Positions 22,269 through 31,667 of a stretch of DNA of 64,000 nucleotides are shown here, piece by piece; the stretch's first letter is position 1; each line of letters starts with the position of its first letter. The stretch comes from Cafeteria roenbergensis (taxonomy: Eukaryota; Sar; Bigyra; Bicosoecida; Cafeteriaceae). The stretch lies in NCBI GenBank assembly GCA_008330645.1, contig VLTN01000047.1:186001-250000 (forward strand), read 5' to 3'. The notes beneath the pieces are model-generated. The model was given only the letters and a program-made list of their open reading frames with translations, did not search any database and was not told where the DNA came from. Both the position numbers and the translations under genes were made by a program.

Positions 22269-24443
22269 TCAGGTGCCTCCGGTTGCCATCTTGCGAATGG
22301 CTGCGGCGCTAGGAACAGTCACTCTGATCCGCTGGCCTGGCTTGATCATGGCCCTGGCCCCAGATCCGGCCCCACTGCTTGTGAGGCGCCCCGCTGCTGC
22401 CACACGGGCACTGGCTGAGCTTCCGTGGCCCCCGCCAGCCCCGGGCCTCGACGACGTTCTGGGGCCTCCAGACCTGTGGATCAACCTCGGCGCGCCCTGT
22501 CCAAGACCAGCGGTGGCGGCGGCAGCGGCAGCGGCTCCCGGCGCTGGCGCCTGCTCGGCAGCACCCGGCCCGCTGGCCGGTGCGATTGGCACGTTCTGCG
22601 CGTCTGCGCGAGCTCGTCGCCTCGAGCGCAGTGAGCCACGGAGCGGGCTTGGATTCCTCGCGAGGCCCGAAAGCGTCGTCCGAGGCGCCTCGTCCGCAGC
22701 GACGTCGTGAGCACGACTTCTCCCGGCCGGAGCCGCCCGCCGCTGCAGCCCTCCGGCAGCACCGTGGCCAGCTGCTTCAGAGGCGATGCCTGGCGGCAGG
22801 CCTCGGCTCTGCGGGGCCGCGGCCAAGTGCCCCGGGCCCGACGCCTCCGCCCCTGCCACAAACGAGAGCCATGCCTCGTCGACATCCATGCCCTCCTCCG
22901 CGTCATCCGCCGCCTGGCCGCTGCCCGCCCTCGTCACCGACAGCCACGCCTCCCCATGCAAGTCCAAATCGGAATCGGGGGCAGCCGCAGTCCGCCCCGG
23001 CCTGCCGCCTGCCAACCGTGGGGCATCGGGCTTTGCCGCGAAGCCTGTTCCTTGGGGCCGCGAGCGAGCGGACCCAGGGCGGGGCGCCCTGCCACGGCGT
23101 GCAGCGCCCCCGGCAACGGGCGCAGAGTCCTGTCCTTGGGCGAGAATGCCGCCCACAATCCGCCGGAACTCCTCGGCCTCCTCCTCGTCTTGTATCGCTG
23201 CCTCTGCCGCAGCTTCCGACCCGCAGCTCCCTGGAGCATGCCCGCTCGGTGGCCCCGCCCCGCTGCCGGCGGAAAGAACCCCCGTGCGTTGCGGCTGCCT
23301 CTTGTACGACGCTGTGCCGCGCCCGGCCCCCTGCCCGACCAGGGAATCGTCTGCCCCGCCAACCTGAGGGGCCAGAGCGACTGGCCGCGCGTCCGCCCCA
23401 GCCGCCGAAGCCGCACCGGCGCGGTCGGGCACGACCGGCGGCTGAGCCGCGGCTGGGCGTGGATCCCTGCGACGGCGCTTGCGGGCGGCAGACCCGGGCC
23501 TGGTTGAAGCCTGAATCTGCAGCCCCAGCAGGCGGCTGAAATACTCGCCGTCTCCGCCCGGCCCAGGGTCACTGGGGGGCTGCTCTGGTGCAAGGGGTGT
23601 GGCCGTGGCGACCCCGAGGAGACCGTGCATGGATCGAACGGCGGCGGGTTGAGCTGGGCGGCCACGCGACGAGGCGACCCGTCTGCTGCCTGCAGTGCCG
23701 GGGACGCCCCCACCCCCGGTGGTGGTCGGCCTGTCCCAAACCGTTGCCGCCATGGGGGCGTCGAGGCCTGCGCCTGCTTGCGTGTCGGCAAGCAAGGACC
23801 CTCCCTGGGTCATTCCGGCCGCGGCAGCGGCATGGCCAGGGGGCAGTCCTCCCCGAGGGGGGGTCGCGGGCCGCGGGCCGCGCGGGGCACCGTCGCCGTG
23901 GCAGGGGCGGACGACGGTGGGCGCGGATGCCGCGCCTCCCCGTGTGCGATGGGGCCCGAGCGCAGCGCGTGGCTTCCCCAAGCCGGTGGGCTCCGCGGCC
24001 AGAGGAGTGCTCGAGGAAATGGCGGCGGGTGCGGGGCGCAACACGGAGGACCGCATGGCTTGCCGCAGGAGCGTCAGCACATCGGCGCCGCCACTCCCGG
24101 TGCCGCTGCTTCGCACAGCGGCTCGCACGGCCTCGGGGATGGCAACCTGCCGTGCAGCCGGCGCCTGAGCCAAGGCACCAGCTGACGGGACTCCGCTGGC
24201 ACCACCCGATGCCCCTCCCGAGCGGGACTGGGGGCGAGATGCCGTCCCGCTCTCCGCGCGACACTGCGTCTCAACGCCTTCAAGGGCAGGGCCGCTGGGG
24301 CGCAGGGATGCCGCGGCGGGCGGGGGCGGGGCGGCGGCTGAAATCTTCGCAGCTTCGTCGCGCATCCACTCCGACGACAGCCGGGCTCCGCTCGGCGGCG
24401 GACGGAGCAGCAGGATGCGCTTCCGGGCTGAGACTGAGAACAT
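22269..24443 (-). CDS. Unknown disordered protein, up to 724 aa
   Basis: A long minus-strand frame ends at TGA 22269-22271. The first ATG is at 24441-24443, giving a protein that starts MFSVSARKRILLLRPPPSG. Most of it is Ala/Gly/Pro/Arg-rich and probably disordered. Three stretches look structured or functional: AIPEAVRAAVRSS... near residues 100-130, the basic cluster ARKRRRRDPR (likely nuclear signal, about 320), and the acidic helix EEEAEEFRRIVGGILAQ (about 425). A short motif EAWLS occurs twice about 27 residues apart, each followed by acidic residues. The extreme C-terminus (GQRIRVTVPSAA) is more ordered. The region just upstream has a pyrimidine-rich run ending CTCAG that overlaps the ATG, so this could instead be the last exon of the gene to its right. 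I do not recognise a family. Confidence 0.55.
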   Translation of the reverse strand: MFSVSARKRILLLRPPPSGARLSSEWMRDEAAKISAAAPPPPAAASLRPSGPALEGVETQCRAESGTASRPQSRSGGASGGASGVPSAGALAQAPAARQVAIPEAVRAAVRSSGTGSGGADVLTLLRQAMRSSVLRPAPAAISSSTPLAAEPTGLGKPRAALGPHRTRGGAASAPTVVRPCHGDGAPRGPRPATPPRGGLPPGHAAAAAGMTQGGSLLADTQAGAGLDAPMAATVWDRPTTTGGGGVPGTAGSRRVASSRGRPAQPAAVRSMHGLLGVATATPLAPEQPPSDPGPGGDGEYFSRLLGLQIQASTRPGSAARKRRRRDPRPAAAQPPVVPDRAGAASAAGADARPVALAPQVGGADDSLVGQGAGRGTASYKRQPQRTGVLSAGSGAGPPSGHAPGSCGSEAAAEAAIQDEEEAEEFRRIVGGILAQGQDSAPVAGGAARRGRAPRPGSARSRPQGTGFAAKPDAPRLAGGRPGRTAAAPDSDLDLHGEAWLSVTRAGSGQAADDAEEGMDVDEAWLSFVAGAEASGPGHLAAAPQSRGLPPGIASEAAGHGAAGGLQRRAAPAGRSRAHDVAADEAPRTTLSGLARNPSPLRGSLRSRRRARADAQNVPIAPASGPGAAEQAPAPGAAAAAAATAGLGQGAPRLIHRSGGPRTSSRPGAGGGHGSSASARVAAAGRLTSSGAGSGARAMIKPGQRIRVTVPSAAAIRKMATGGT

Positions 24444-24542
24444 CCAAACAGCCTGCGAGGCCCCACAGCAGCAAGCAGCGTAAAAAGCGAGCGCTTGCCG
24501 ACAGGCGCCGCTTCGCGTCCAGCGGCCACTGGCCTCAGTCGG

Positions 24543-25258
24543 TCACCGGGCAGCCGGCGACCTGCGGATGGGCTTCTGCGCAACCTTCTCCGTGATGCAG
24601 CTTTGCAGGAGCTGAGCGCTGGCGCGCTTGCGCGGGCAAGTTCGCTCACGGCCATAAATGCCTCGTCTCCATTTTCCAGCGCAGCGCCCCTCAGCCGCAC
24701 CGAGACCGGCCAGTCCGAATCAGGGGGGACAACAAGCACGGTCCCGGAGCCCAGCGCCGGCGGCAGCTCCAGGATGAGCTCAGCACCTCGGCCAGCGGGC
24801 ACCAGCACCACTCGCTCGGGCGCAGTGCCGCCGTTGCGCACGGAAAAGCTGCCCTCCCATTCCGCCACCCCGGCCTCAGCCACCTGCGGCGGCTCGCAGC
24901 GCAACAGTGGTTCGTTCGGCCCGATGCAGCCTCGGCCGGGGGCGACGCAAAACGCCTACGGGGCGAGGGCCGAGAAGCGCGGCAAAGCACGGCATACCTT
25001 GAGGGTCACAGTTGACGGCACAACCCCGAGTTTGGACATGCGCGGCCTGCCACCTTGGTCAGGAGTTGCAAAACTCGAGGCTGGGGACTTGATGTCGCTC
25101 CGCCTGCGGGCGTCCGCGCCTTTCCTCGCTGGAGTGGCCCAGGTCTGAGTCCGATTGACTGCCGGCAGCAAAATATTTGCCCAGTGGCGGCAAGCATCGG
25201 TAACCGCCAGTGGCGTGCTCGGGTTGCGCGCCACAAGGACTGCCGCTCGCACAAACAC
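24543..25258 (-). CDS. Small protein with a beta-sandwich (ASH/MSP-like) segment, tentative model
   Basis: A tentative spliced model has exons 24998-25258, 24650-24883 and 24543-24611. Intron 1 (24884-24997) is 114 nt, GTATGC...GCAG. Intron 2 would be only 38 nt (GTGAGC...TCAG). The model encodes 187 residues and may really begin at the internal ATG 25037-25039. Joined across intron 1, the text PSTVTLK-VAEAGVAEW... followed by SFSVRNGGTAPERVVLV and SDWPVSVRLRG looks like an Ig-like fold of the ASH/MSP/PapD type. That fold is found in centriolar, ciliary and ER-contact proteins. The C-terminal piece LLQSCITEKVAQKPIRR is good helical text. The alternative is that these exons join the downstream 724-codon frame. 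Function is unknown, and the exon ends are uncertain apart from intron 1. Confidence 0.4.
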
Positions 25259-25264
25259 TCACGG

Positions 25265-25315
25265 TCACACATACAAACACACACACACACACACACACAA
25301 GCGCACACGTGCACA
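25265..25315. repeat. (CA)n microsatellite
   Basis: A CA-rich dinucleotide run, purest at about 25277-25299, sits in the roughly 120-bp space between the 3' end of UTP15 and the start of the minus-strand Ig-like candidate gene. It is therefore in, or close to, that gene's promoter or leader. Confidence 0.9.
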
Positions 25316-25378
25316 CGAACGGGTCAGCATCGGCTGCGGCTGCGGAGCGTCCGTCCCAGCGGCGAGTAGGGGACGTGC

Positions 25379-25478
25379 CTAGGCTTTGCTGCCAGCCCGC
25401 CTCTGGCGCTTGGCACCTGCCCGGCGAGCCGAGCCGCCAGCGCGCGCGATGCCGGACTCAGCGGGGGCCGGATTGTCT

Positions 25479-25509
<31 letters not shown>

Positions 25510-27907
25510 CGCGCTTGGGCTCGGAAGCTGCTGCCGCAGCGGCAGAGGGTGGCGCAGTCGCGTCGGCGTCGCCGTCGAAGCTCACCCTGCGCTTGCGTGA
25601 ACCCGCAACGGACGCGCTGGCCCTTCCGGAGGGCTGGGCCGAGGTGGAGGATGACCCCGAGTCTGCGCCTGGGAGCTCCGGGAGCACTGCGGAGGCAGCC
25701 AGGACGCCTGTGCTGGCGGTGATGCCAGCGCCCCCCACGGTCTTCGCCAGGTCGTCCAGGTCGTCCAGCTCTGCCCCGCCGGCGGCTGCCTCTGCTGCTG
25801 CCGCGGCCGCGGCACCGGCCGAGTTCAGGAGCATGTCCAGCGCGCCCTGCAGCCGCAGGAGCTCGCGCTGGACGTTCATCTCGCCCCGCGCGCGGCTCTC
25901 GAGGGCACGCAGCATGGTGCGCATGCGAGGAGAGCGGCCGATCACAGGGCCGTACAGGTCAAGGATGGCGTGGGCAACGTCAGTGAGCAGTCCCGTGTAG
26001 CGGGGGGTGGCTGCGTGCTTGACGATGAAGGCCAGCATCGGCTCCAGACTGTCCGCGTCGCGGCCCGCCAGGGCCACGCGGATGCCGCCGCGCTGGGCAA
26101 GCTCCTCGAGCGTGGAGGAGACGACGACGCCAGTGCCGTTCTCCAGCGCGGCGTCCAGGGCCGCGCCGTACTTGAAGGCCCTGAGCAGGGTGTCGTGCTT
26201 CTTGAGCTTGGGCTTGCGGTCGGGGGGCGCGGTGACGTCGCCCTCACCGGCGGCCTCGCCGGCGCCACGAAGGAAGAACCGGTAGGTTCCGCCGCGCACG
26301 GCAGCCGAGCGCGCGCGGTCCACGACAGCCTCGGCGGCCTTGACGGCGCGCTGGCGGACGGTGAGCGTTCCGTCGGCCGTGCCGACGACGAGGCGGGAGA
26401 GGTCGGGGGCGAGGGCGAGGGAGGTGATGGCCCCGCCGTGCTTGAGGCCGAAGACGGGCGTGAAGTCGCCGACGCCGTACACCTTGACGTGGCCGTCGAG
26501 GCCGCCGCTGAGGAGGCGGTCGCCCTGCGCACTGAGGCAGAGGGTCGTGATGGTCTTCTGATGGGCAGACACGGTCTGGAGGAGCTTGCCCCCAGCCGTG
26601 AGGTCCCACACCTTGAAGTAGTTCGACCCTGCTGTGACCAGAAGAGATCCGCCGGGGAGGCACACGCAGGAGCTGACAGGGGCGCCGTGGTTCATCTTCA
26701 TGGCGCACTCGGCACCGGGCCCCGACGCGGCTGCGGCGCCTGCCCACGAGGACTCCGCCGAGCGGGCGCCGCTGCCTCGCAGGTCCCACAGGCAGACAGT
26801 GTGGTCGTACGAGCCGGTGACCCAGAGAGAGGGGCCCGTGACGGCCTGCGCTCCCGCGCGGATGTAGTCTGAGTGGCCGCGGACGCAGGCGACCTCCCGC
26901 CCAACCGCCACGTCGAAGAGGCGCGCTGTGCGGTCGTCGGAGGCGGTGAACACGGAGTCTCCGTCCGTGCTAAAGCGAGTTAGGTGCACGGGGGCGGCGT
27001 GCGCCGTGAACTGGCGCATGGGCGCGCGGGTCTTGGCGTTGAACACGCGGACAAGGCCGTTGTCGCTGCCCGAGACAATGAGCCGACCGTCCTTGCGGTA
27101 CACGCCGCTCCGCGCAAGGTCGCGAAACGAGGGGAGCTCGCGACGCACCTCGGCAGTGCGCGAGTTGTAGATGGACACACTGCGGGGAGCGGGCCGGCGT
27201 TCGAGGGACCATTGCCACACATGCGCGCATTGCTGGCGGCCCTTCAGGCAGGGCGGGCCGCCGACAGGGGGACGCGAGCGCGGGAGCGCTGCCGTCGGCG
27301 ATCCGATGGGCATGTCCCCGTGCACCAGGGCGCCGCGATGGCCCGGTCGCCGTCTGCTCACCGCGGGCCGCTCGTGACGGCAATGTCGTAGGGAGCCACC
27401 GGCGAAAAGTCCGCGTGCGCCACGATGCCATGCTGCGCGAGGTGGCGGACGGAAAGTCAAACGCCGGACGCGCGCCACCGTCGGGCCCAGCGCTTGTGCT
27501 TGCGCTTGATTGCTTTCTCTTTTTGGGGGGGGGAGGAGGGAGGTGGGATGCACGCGGCCCGAGCGGGCGCCGGGGAAGCAGCGCGTGGCAGCAGAGCAAA
27601 GGGCTCACGTGGTGCTTCACGACGGGGACGCGGAACCGCTTCCAGAAGCGGGCTGCAGAAGCGCGTTAACGGGGAACATGGGGCAGGCGCAAGCGGACTG
27701 GCTGTGCGGCAGCGCCTCGCATGCGCAAGGGCAGCACGAGGGCGGCAGACAGAGCCGCAAGCGGCGCCCTCGCCGGCCCGCCAGCCAGAGCGGCGGGCCT
27801 GCCAGGAAGCGGCGCCGGCCTCCAGCCGAGCAAGTCGCACCTTCGTCCGCCTCTGGAAGCTCCGCCTCAACGGAGCGCTGGAGCTCCATCTTGACATAAT
27901 CGGCCAT
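25379..27907 (-). CDS. UTP15: UTP15, U3 snoRNP / SSU processome WD40 protein (four exons)
   Basis: Exons are 27841-27907, 27609-27652, 27362-27432 and 25379-27179. The introns are 188, 176 and 182 nt; the first begins GTGCGA, the others GTGAGC, and all end GCAG. The first three exons are tiny but recover the conserved N-terminus: DEARFWKRFRVPVVKH, then ADFSPVAPYDIAVTS, then VSIYNSRTAEVRRELPSF. WD40 blades fill about residues 60-340 (for example SGSDNGLVRVFNAKT, TGSYDHTVCLWDL, SNYFKVWDLTAGGKLL). The UTP15 C-terminal helical domain lies near 395-512 (IRVALAGRDADSLEPML). Length is 660 residues, longer than the 513 of yeast because of an Ala/Ser-rich tail ending in a basic nuclear-type signal. 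UTP15 belongs to the UtpA/t-UTP complex in the nucleolus, which initiates pre-18S processing. The ATG lies 146 bp from the divergent upstream gene. Confidence 0.95.
25478..25505 (-). repeat. (GAC)n tract encoding polyserine in UTP15
   Basis: About nine GAC units on the plus strand read as TCG/TCC-type serine codons in the sense direction. They form a run of nine serines in the C-terminal tail of UTP15, near residue 620. Confidence 0.85.
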
Positions 27908-28053
27908 GGCGACCCTCCCAAAGTGCAGCCCTGTCGAATCGCCTCCTGGCTCTGCCAGCCAGCGGCGCCGCGAAAAAAAACAATCAGTGTTGCCAATGGC
28001 CCCGCAATCAGCCTCCAGGAACGTCATAGGCGACGTCCCATCGCCCCACGGTC
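27908..28053. promoter_or_regulatory. Bidirectional promoter region, UTP15 / unknown gene
   Basis: The start codons of UTP15 (-) and the 276-aa unknown (+) are 146 bp apart, the shortest divergent spacing in the window. An A8 run lies at about 27973-27981. No TATA box is convincing. Confidence 0.4.
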
Positions 28054-29166
28054 ATGAACTCGCCGTTTCCGCGTCGTGCTCTCGGAGGTGAGGGGAGACC
28101 CGTCCGCGTGTGCGCTGCTTTTCGCCGGCCGCTCGGGGCACTGTGCGCCGTACAACCTTGCCTGCGCCGCCAGGTGCGCGCTCGCTCTCAAGCGCTTTGG
28201 CTGCACACCCAGCCATGCGCGCGCAAACCGCAAGGCTGCAAGCGCCAGCCCGCCTGGCGTCGATTGCAGCCTGAGCCGCATGGACTGGGGCGGCAGTTGC
28301 AGCAGCGCGACGCAGAGCAGCGGCGCCGCGGTCACGCATCAACTCCGGGTCGCGCCCACTCGCCCTCAGACGAAATGTGGCAAGCTCAGTCGCCGCCGCC
28401 CAGCCGTTGTGTGTCAGGCACCCGGTACTCGGACGCCAGACATGCGTCCGGCGCGCTCGGGTCCGGCGCCGGTGACTGCCCAGGCACCGCGGACACAGCT
28501 GCGACCGTGCGGCGCTCAACTGCGCCACGCCGAGCTGCCCTGCCGGCACCGGCTTGCGAAGTATCGCTCCACCCTCTGCTGGGCTCTCCCGGCGAACAGG
28601 AGTCGCAGCTCCTTGCGGCGGCTGCGCGCGCGGTTGCCGCAGCGTCGCCCCCTGCGCTGTGGCGAAGGCGTGGAGACGCGCCGCGGCCGCCGCCAACCAC
28701 CTGCTACAGAGCCCCGTCTCCACCGCCACCGCCGCCGCAACATCCCGCGTTCTGCGCGCCGAAGCAGGGCGTCTCTACGGCGCCGAAGCTCTGGCCCTTT
28801 GGCTCTGAGGCGCCCTCCGGCTCGGATACCGACGCGACTGCTGTCGCCTCCCCTGCCATGGCGGGGAGGTGTGCAAGCGACACACCAGTTGACCCGGCCA
28901 GCTGCTACGCCATAGCATCAGACGCGCGGGCGCAGCACGCGGCCAGGGCCTGCAAGCGCGCGCGAGACGCGCACGAGCTGGAAGATTCTCCCGTCGCGGA
29001 CACGCCGGACGCTAGCGGGAGACGCTCCCGGCCCCGCCTCGCTCTGCCGAGGTGCGAGGCGTTGTGGCCCGAGAACTCTGGCCCGCCCTTTGCCTGGCAG
29101 GCTGAGCCGCCTTGCCCTCCCGCAACGCTGCGACTGCTCGGGCGGCAAGTCACGGGGTTCCCGTAG
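28054..29166 (+). CDS. Unknown protein, 276 aa (two exons, tentative)
   Basis: The preferred model has exons 28054-28087 and 28370-29166 with a 282-nt intron (GTGAGG...CTCAG). The joint gives RRALG-DEMWQAQSPPPS. The unspliced frame is also open for all 370 codons, but its 28088-28369 part is Arg/Gln-rich and looks non-coding. The protein is Pro/Ala/Ser-rich and probably mostly disordered. It includes one helix-like stretch (ESQLLAAAARAVAAASP), a proline run (about eight), and a basic patch ACKRARDAHELEDSP that could be nuclear. I recognise no family. The close head-to-head pairing with UTP15 suggests co-expression but does not show a shared function. Confidence 0.5.
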   Translation: MNSPFPRRALGGEGRPVRVCAAFRRPLGALCAVQPCLRRQVRARSQALWLHTQPCARKPQGCKRQPAWRRLQPEPHGLGRQLQQRDAEQRRRGHASTPGRAHSPSDEMWQAQSPPPSRCVSGTRYSDARHASGALGSGAGDCPGTADTAATVRRSTAPRRAALPAPACEVSLHPLLGSPGEQESQLLAAAARAVAAASPPALWRRRGDAPRPPPTTCYRAPSPPPPPPQHPAFCAPKQGVSTAPKLWPFGSEAPSGSDTDATAVASPAMAGRCASDTPVDPASCYAIASDARAQHAARACKRARDAHELEDSPVADTPDASGRRSRPRLALPRCEALWPENSGPPFAWQAEPPCPPATLRLLGRQVTGFP

Positions 29167-29432
29167 TTGACCAGCCTCCTGCTTCGCCTCAGCCCCAATT
29201 GATCGGCCGACGGCTATTGAGCAATTCCATGCGTGCCAGAGAGTGCTTGCGCCCTCTCTCGCGGATGCGCTTGGCCGCGAGCGAGCGTGCGACTTGTTGC
29301 TTGAGTGACCAGCGCGTGCGTGCCGTGTATTGTGCCATCCCCGCTGTCTTTGCGACGCGCTGCGCCTTTGCCCTTCGGCAATGCTCCCGCCGGTGAGCGC
29401 TGCGTCTTCACCCAGCGAACCGCTTGCCCAGC

Positions 29433-31667
29433 TCAAATGCGAGCCCCTGCTCTCACGGTCACCGCCCAGTCGCCGCTTCCGTCGTCGCTGGGCGGCCCCG
29501 ACGGCAGCGCTCCCTCGCCGGCCTTGTCGCCCACTGATCCAGCTCCGTCGCCTGCGTCCGTGTCTTCGTCCAGGTCGCTCTCGCTGCTGCTCCACGCCTT
29601 GTCGTCGGGCACGCCCATGTCGTGGTCGACCTGCGCCCATACGCTGCGGCTCTGCTGGGGCTGCTCCCATGCAAGGTCAGACATGGCCGTGTCAGCGCCG
29701 TCCTCATGGTACGACGCCGTCTTGGGCAGGCTCTCGGTGAGCGGCGAGGCCGCCGAGGCGGCGATCGCGGCCGCGAGCTGGTCCCGTCCCGAGGACCCGG
29801 TCTGGAGGTGGCCGAGCCCGGTAATCACGCCGCGAGGCGGCTGCGGGCCGCTGCCTGCCGGGTCGAGCTCCGTTTTGTCGCTGTTCCGCGGGGTCGCGAT
29901 CGACTCGGAGACCAGGCTCGCAGACACTTGCGCAGATTTGGGCCAGTGACCGTGCCCCGTGGTCCGCCGCCGCACGGCTGCCGACCACTCCCCGGCCCCA
30001 GCGTCGAGCAACGCGGCCGCCGCGCTCGCCGCCTCGGCCGCCTCGCTGAGCCAAGCGGTGGCGCCGTTGGCGGCGCGCGAGCCGTCGTCTGACCCGGTTG
30101 CCGCGGTGCCAATGGCCACGCCGCCCCCCTCCTCCTGCCCGTCCTCCCCCCGGAAGGCCGGCACCAGCTCGCAGCGGAACCCCGCCGACATGCTGTAGTC
30201 CGGCTGCGTCCAAACCGTCCGGTTCCACGGCGAAAACGTCGTCACATCGAACCCAGCGTGGCCGTACGGCCTTCGCGCCTCCCCCCGGTCTCCGCCGCCC
30301 CCGCTGACGTCGCCGCCATCAGTCCCGCCGCCGGCCGCGTCGCTCCCTGTGGCGATGCTCGCCCCCGCCCCGCCGACCTCGCTCTCCGCGTCCGCGTCCT
30401 CCAGAACGCCTGCGCCGAGCGCGAGCGCCGCCGCCACCCTAGCCTGGTGCGCGAGGCGCGGGAAGGCAGCTGCAGCGTGGCAGCTCAGCAGCAGCGGCCC
30501 CGCGCGCTCCTCGCTTTCAACCGACATCCAGCCCCCGATCGCGGGAAGGATCGACACCGACGCCTGCGGGGCGACTCCAGGGCGGCGTGCCGAGTCTGTC
30601 GGGCGCCCGGCCGTGGCCCGCGAGGCCGAGCCTCCACCCCTGCCGGCTGAGGTCGCCGCCGCCGTCCCCGCTCCAGTTGCCGCCGCCGTCGAAGCGGCGT
30701 CGCGGCCGCGCACGGGCTGCGGCGACCCTCCCGCGGAGGGCCGCCTTGCGGGGTTCGGCGCGTGCGGCACGCCGCTGCCGGAGCTGCCGGAGCTGAAGCT
30801 CTGCTCCCTGCGAAGCTGTGCGTCGAACAGCGCCGTCGCGGCAGCCATGGCGTTGTCGGCCGCTCGTCCCAGGGAGCGGGCGGCGTCTGACCACTTGGTC
30901 GCGACATCCCGCGCCTCGGCGCTCGAGGCGTCCGCTGCTCCGCGGCACACGGCCACCACCGAGCTCGACCCCTTGCCGCGGCGGTGCGTCGCCTTGGCGG
31001 GGGCAGGCAGGGGGGGCAAGCCACTCGCCGCGGTCGTCACGTCGGGCTCGCTTGCGTCGCGCGAGGCGCTGCCTTGGCGCGGCACGGCGCTCAGCACACG
31101 GCCAGCAATTGCCCAAGCCTCGGGCGTGCCCCGAACCACCGCCGCCGACGACCCCCCCGCGGCGCCGCACGCGCCAGCAGACAAACGCGCAACCTCGTCT
31201 CGCGCCCGGGAGACCACGGCGGGAAGCTCCTCCCGCATGTCGTGCAGCCAGCGCTCGGCTGTCCAGTTCGGGTCCGCGCCCCAGCGCTCCACGTCGCGCC
31301 CCGCCGACCGCGCCAGCGCGCGAGCCGCCAGCCGCATGGCAGGGCCCCACACGGTGCCGAGCGTGCTGCCGTGGTGCGCGGCCTCGGCGGCCTCGGCGCC
31401 CTTGCCCCCGGACAAGTCGCTTGCGTGCGAGAGAACAGCAACAACCCGAAGGCCGGCGGCTCGAGCCATGCCCAGAGTCAGTCCGTGAAAAGACGCCACG
31501 CTCGGCCCGCAGGCGATGCTCGAAACGCCGCACCGCTCCACGAAGGAGACAACAAGGCCGGCCCCGGCGGCGGTCAGGGGCGCGACCGTCGACAGCTGGG
31601 CGAGGATGCGGCCGCCATTGGAGAGCAACAGCATGGAGAGCCCGGGGACGGACGAGTCCGTGGCCAT
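29433..31667 (-). CDS. Unknown protein with longin-like N-terminus, 744 aa
   Basis: The frame extends further upstream, but I chose ATG 31665-31667 because the text before it is Arg/Pro-rich and overlaps the 3' region of the exonuclease gene. The N-terminus SMLLLSNGGRILAQLS followed by VSFVERCGVSSIACGP and LRVVAVLSHASDL alternates hydrophobic strands in the way of longin/roadblock-type domains (MON1/CCZ1, Fuzzy and relatives). This is a fold-level impression only. The middle (about 230-370) is low complexity. A second ordered block (ASVSILPAIGGWMSVES... PLLLSCHAAAAFPRLAHQ) lies near 375-430. A Trp-containing segment (FSPWNRTVWTQPDYSM) follows near 480, and an acidic C-terminus (SSSESDLDEDTDAGDG) ends the chain. 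Function is not known. If the longin reading is right, it would act in membrane traffic or ciliary assembly. Confidence 0.6.
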   Translation of the reverse strand: MATDSSVPGLSMLLLSNGGRILAQLSTVAPLTAAGAGLVVSFVERCGVSSIACGPSVASFHGLTLGMARAAGLRVVAVLSHASDLSGGKGAEAAEAAHHGSTLGTVWGPAMRLAARALARSAGRDVERWGADPNWTAERWLHDMREELPAVVSRARDEVARLSAGACGAAGGSSAAVVRGTPEAWAIAGRVLSAVPRQGSASRDASEPDVTTAASGLPPLPAPAKATHRRGKGSSSVVAVCRGAADASSAEARDVATKWSDAARSLGRAADNAMAAATALFDAQLRREQSFSSGSSGSGVPHAPNPARRPSAGGSPQPVRGRDAASTAAATGAGTAAATSAGRGGGSASRATAGRPTDSARRPGVAPQASVSILPAIGGWMSVESEERAGPLLLSCHAAAAFPRLAHQARVAAALALGAGVLEDADAESEVGGAGASIATGSDAAGGGTDGGDVSGGGGDRGEARRPYGHAGFDVTTFSPWNRTVWTQPDYSMSAGFRCELVPAFRGEDGQEEGGGVAIGTAATGSDDGSRAANGATAWLSEAAEAASAAAALLDAGAGEWSAAVRRRTTGHGHWPKSAQVSASLVSESIATPRNSDKTELDPAGSGPQPPRGVITGLGHLQTGSSGRDQLAAAIAASAASPLTESLPKTASYHEDGADTAMSDLAWEQPQQSRSVWAQVDHDMGVPDDKAWSSSESDLDEDTDAGDGAGSVGDKAGEGALPSGPPSDDGSGDWAVTVRAGARI

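Noticed and set aside
29197-29432. A tRNA or small RNA gene in short spacers
   Set aside because: I looked for A-box/B-box-like pairs and stable cloverleaf arms here and in the other gaps and found none that were convincing.
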